A stretch of DNA of 15,630 nt from contig CAYZPM010000064.1 of the NCBI GenBank assembly GCA_964480365.1, forward strand, positions 1 to 15,630, in the 5' to 3' direction. Shown piece by piece: positions 14,266-15,630 of this stretch. The translations under genes and the position numbers were made by a program. The stretch's first letter is position 1; the number at the start of each line of letters is the position of its first letter. The notes under the pieces are model-generated. The model saw only the letters and a program-made list of their open reading frames with translations. It had not been told where the DNA came from and did not search any database. Source of the stretch: CAIQPV01 sp964480365. GTDB taxonomy: Bacteria > Pseudomonadota > Gammaproteobacteria > Burkholderiales > Gallionellaceae.

Positions 14266-15240
14266 CTATTTGGGTTTCGATACAAAGCGCAGCTCCTCCG
14301 TATTCTTGCAATAGCGAAAACCTGTAGGCTTCATGCCATCGTTAAATACTTGGCCAAGGTGTGCGTTGCACAGTGCGCAATGCACTTTGGTACTACCGTC
14401 CTGAAGTTGCATGTTTAGGGCTACGCAGTGGGCAAGCAGAAACTTGACGACTTCGATGTTGCCGCTGGCAGTTGCCTTATACAAGACAGTCAAGCCGTCT
14501 TTGCTTGTCAGGTTGGCATCTGCACCCTTTTCTACCAGATGTTTGATAGCGGCAAGATGCCCGCGTGTGGAGGCTTGCATGAGTGGCGTCCAGCCGAAAT
14601 TGCTGTGCACATTTGGGTCGGAATTATTATCGATCAGCAGTTTCACCACATTTCCATGGCCGTTGAACGCGGCCCAATGCAGCGGGGTATAGCCCACATT
14701 ATCTTTGGCATGGACGTCGGCTCCACTACGTATCAATAAGCGGGTAATTTCTTCATTGCCATTGGATGAGGAAATCATTAGCGGAGGCCAACCGCGCTCA
14801 TCGCGCATATTCAGGTCAATGCCAAGACTGATAAACTGGCGAACCGATGCACTATCTCCCGCTTCTATCGACTTGAAGAATTCTTGCGACTTGAACATTT
14901 CTGGTGGCGTGCTTAAATTCAAGCTTTTCGCCACTTGCATATCCCGTACTTGCAGATCTCGGGAGTCGTCAAGCGACCATACATCGTCTGTGCCAGGTTT
15001 TGCGACCGCACACGTACGCCCATGCACTTGGCTCAAATGAAAGATTTCGGCAGCTACTTTCGGTGGAAATCCGCGACGTCCGCCACGTTTGTCGACCATC
15101 AGGTCGAGGAAATATTCTTCTGCTTGCGGCGTATACCATAAATCAATTATTTTGATCATGACGCGCAGATAAAGCTTTTCCAGCTCATGAGGGTATATGT
15201 GCTCATCACCCTGCAACATTTCCAACATTTTTTTATTCAT
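14266..15240 (-). CDS. Ankyrin-repeat protein with C-terminal MsrB-like zinc/active-site half-domain
   Basis: The 324-aa product has three parts. Residues 1-115 are an N-terminal region I do not assign, including VDKRGGRRGFPPKVAAEIFHLS. Residues about 119-282 hold about five ankyrin repeats, with recognisable cores such as NVGYTPLHWAAFNGHGNVVK and NFGWTPLMQASTRGHLAAIK. Residues 285-322 match the C-terminal half of methionine sulfoxide reductase B: HCALCNAHLGQVFNDG followed by KPTGFRYCKN. This retains the second zinc CXXC (Cys288, Cys291), His294, the catalytic-type Cys311 and Asn313, but the second histidine of HLGH is Gln297. The N-terminal MsrB half with the first CXXC is absent, so reductase activity is doubtful. 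No signal peptide is seen, suggesting a cytoplasmic protein. Confidence 0.85.
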   Translation of the reverse strand: MNKKMLEMLQGDEHIYPHELEKLYLRVMIKIIDLWYTPQAEEYFLDLMVDKRGGRRGFPPKVAAEIFHLSQVHGRTCAVAKPGTDDVWSLDDSRDLQVRDMQVAKSLNLSTPPEMFKSQEFFKSIEAGDSASVRQFISLGIDLNMRDERGWPPLMISSSNGNEEITRLLIRSGADVHAKDNVGYTPLHWAAFNGHGNVVKLLIDNNSDPNVHSNFGWTPLMQASTRGHLAAIKHLVEKGADANLTSKDGLTVLYKATASGNIEVVKFLLAHCVALNMQLQDGSTKVHCALCNAHLGQVFNDGMKPTGFRYCKNTEELRFVSKPK

Positions 15241-15383
15241 GTCATTTAGGATACTTCAGAGATAATAAACTCCATCCAGATTAGGCGGTAAATATACCTG
15301 CGCCGATAGACCCAGATTGTCCATTAGGTCGATCCATCTATTTGTGCTGGTCTTAAATAATAGAATCCATGAAATTTACACGA

Positions 15384-15630
15384 TCAAATATTAATGTGTA
15401 TGTGCGCTATCCCACCAAAGATCAATCTGGGAAAAAGTGCATAACGTTCAAATTGAAAGGCTGGCGCAGTCCACTGGATTAATGCAGAATCGGACACTGC
15501 CTTTGAAAAAAGGTTCATTACCACCACACCTTCGACAAAAAGAGAGATGCCCACAAGTCCCGCTACGTCGAGTGACTGATGATAGATGGCCCAACCGACT
15601 TCTGAAACCAGCGCGATCCCAACACCAGAC
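15384..15630 (-). CDS. SMR-family multidrug efflux protein, C-terminal part (partial)
   Basis: The frame enters from the right edge and ends at the TGA at 15384-15386. SGVGIALVSEVGWAIYHQSLDVAGLVGISLFVEGVVVMNLFSKAVSD aligns directly with the E. coli EmrE segment SGVGIVLISLLSWGFFGQRL and the following TM4, ending where EmrE ends at NLLSRS. It therefore holds the GVG dimer motif of TM3, the 'Q-LD-aa-iG' turn and TM4. These small proton-coupled antiporters are normally about 105-115 aa. Here about 35 residues (SALIQWTAPAFQFERYALFP onwards) follow the usual end, an unexpected tail suggesting loss of the original stop codon or a fused end. The N-terminal half, including the essential TM1 glutamate, lies outside the window. 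Confidence 0.82.
   Translation of the reverse strand, partial: SGVGIALVSEVGWAIYHQSLDVAGLVGISLFVEGVVVMNLFSKAVSDSALIQWTAPAFQFERYALFPRLIFGGIAHIHINI

Noticed and set aside
14245..14277. AAACCC/GGGTTT inverted repeat between the convergent gst and ankyrin genes
   Set aside because: The stem is only 6 bp with a loop over 20 nt and it overlaps the ankyrin stop codon, so it is not a convincing bidirectional terminator.

Overview
The window looks like a chromosomal segment of a betaproteobacterium, most likely in the Nitrosomonadales/Gallionellaceae-Sideroxydans neighbourhood. That placement is inference. It rests on an EF-P with Arg32 beside its rhamnosyltransferase EarP, and on a dense scatter of short palindromic repeats of the kinds that translate as 'SRLRGND', 'PAQAGIQ' and 'FDKLRTNG'. 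No rRNA, tRNA, CRISPR array or complete insertion sequence was seen.

Left part (1-2988, minus strand): the first codons of a probable HD-GYP/DUF3391 protein run off the left edge. Then come a TrmH/SpoU-family RNA methyltransferase, elongation factor P, and earP, whose product would rhamnosylate EF-P Arg32. earP carries an in-frame composite repeat insertion of about 82 bp.

Middle (2978-8901, minus strand): a MacAB-like ABC exporter consisting of a membrane-fusion protein, one ATPase and two FtsX/MacB-type permeases. The second permease overlaps earP by 11 bp, so exporter, earP and efp may form one long transcription unit. The exporter is interrupted between the fusion protein and the ATPase by a DUF4160/DUF2442 pair and an unrecognised, visibly AT-richer 223-codon gene. 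The spacers before and after the first permease are filled with dRS3-like repeats, including three identical 28-mers. Two of these form the arms of a roughly 125-bp palindrome.

Right part: fumC (minus) has a likely terminator. The 316-bp spacer between it and the fusion protein gene holds two further palindromic repeats. Reading rightward from 10846 are a 70-aa orphan protein, WrbA quinone reductase, a short-form alpha-glucan phosphorylase and a beta-class glutathione S-transferase. On the minus strand at the right end are an ankyrin-repeat protein whose C-terminus is the second half of a methionine sulfoxide reductase B domain, and the C-terminal part of an SMR multidrug efflux protein cut by the window edge.

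No wholly new multi-gene system is evident. The strongest oddities are the repeat inserted inside the earP reading frame, the ankyrin-MsrB fusion, and the three-gene insertion that splits the exporter operon.
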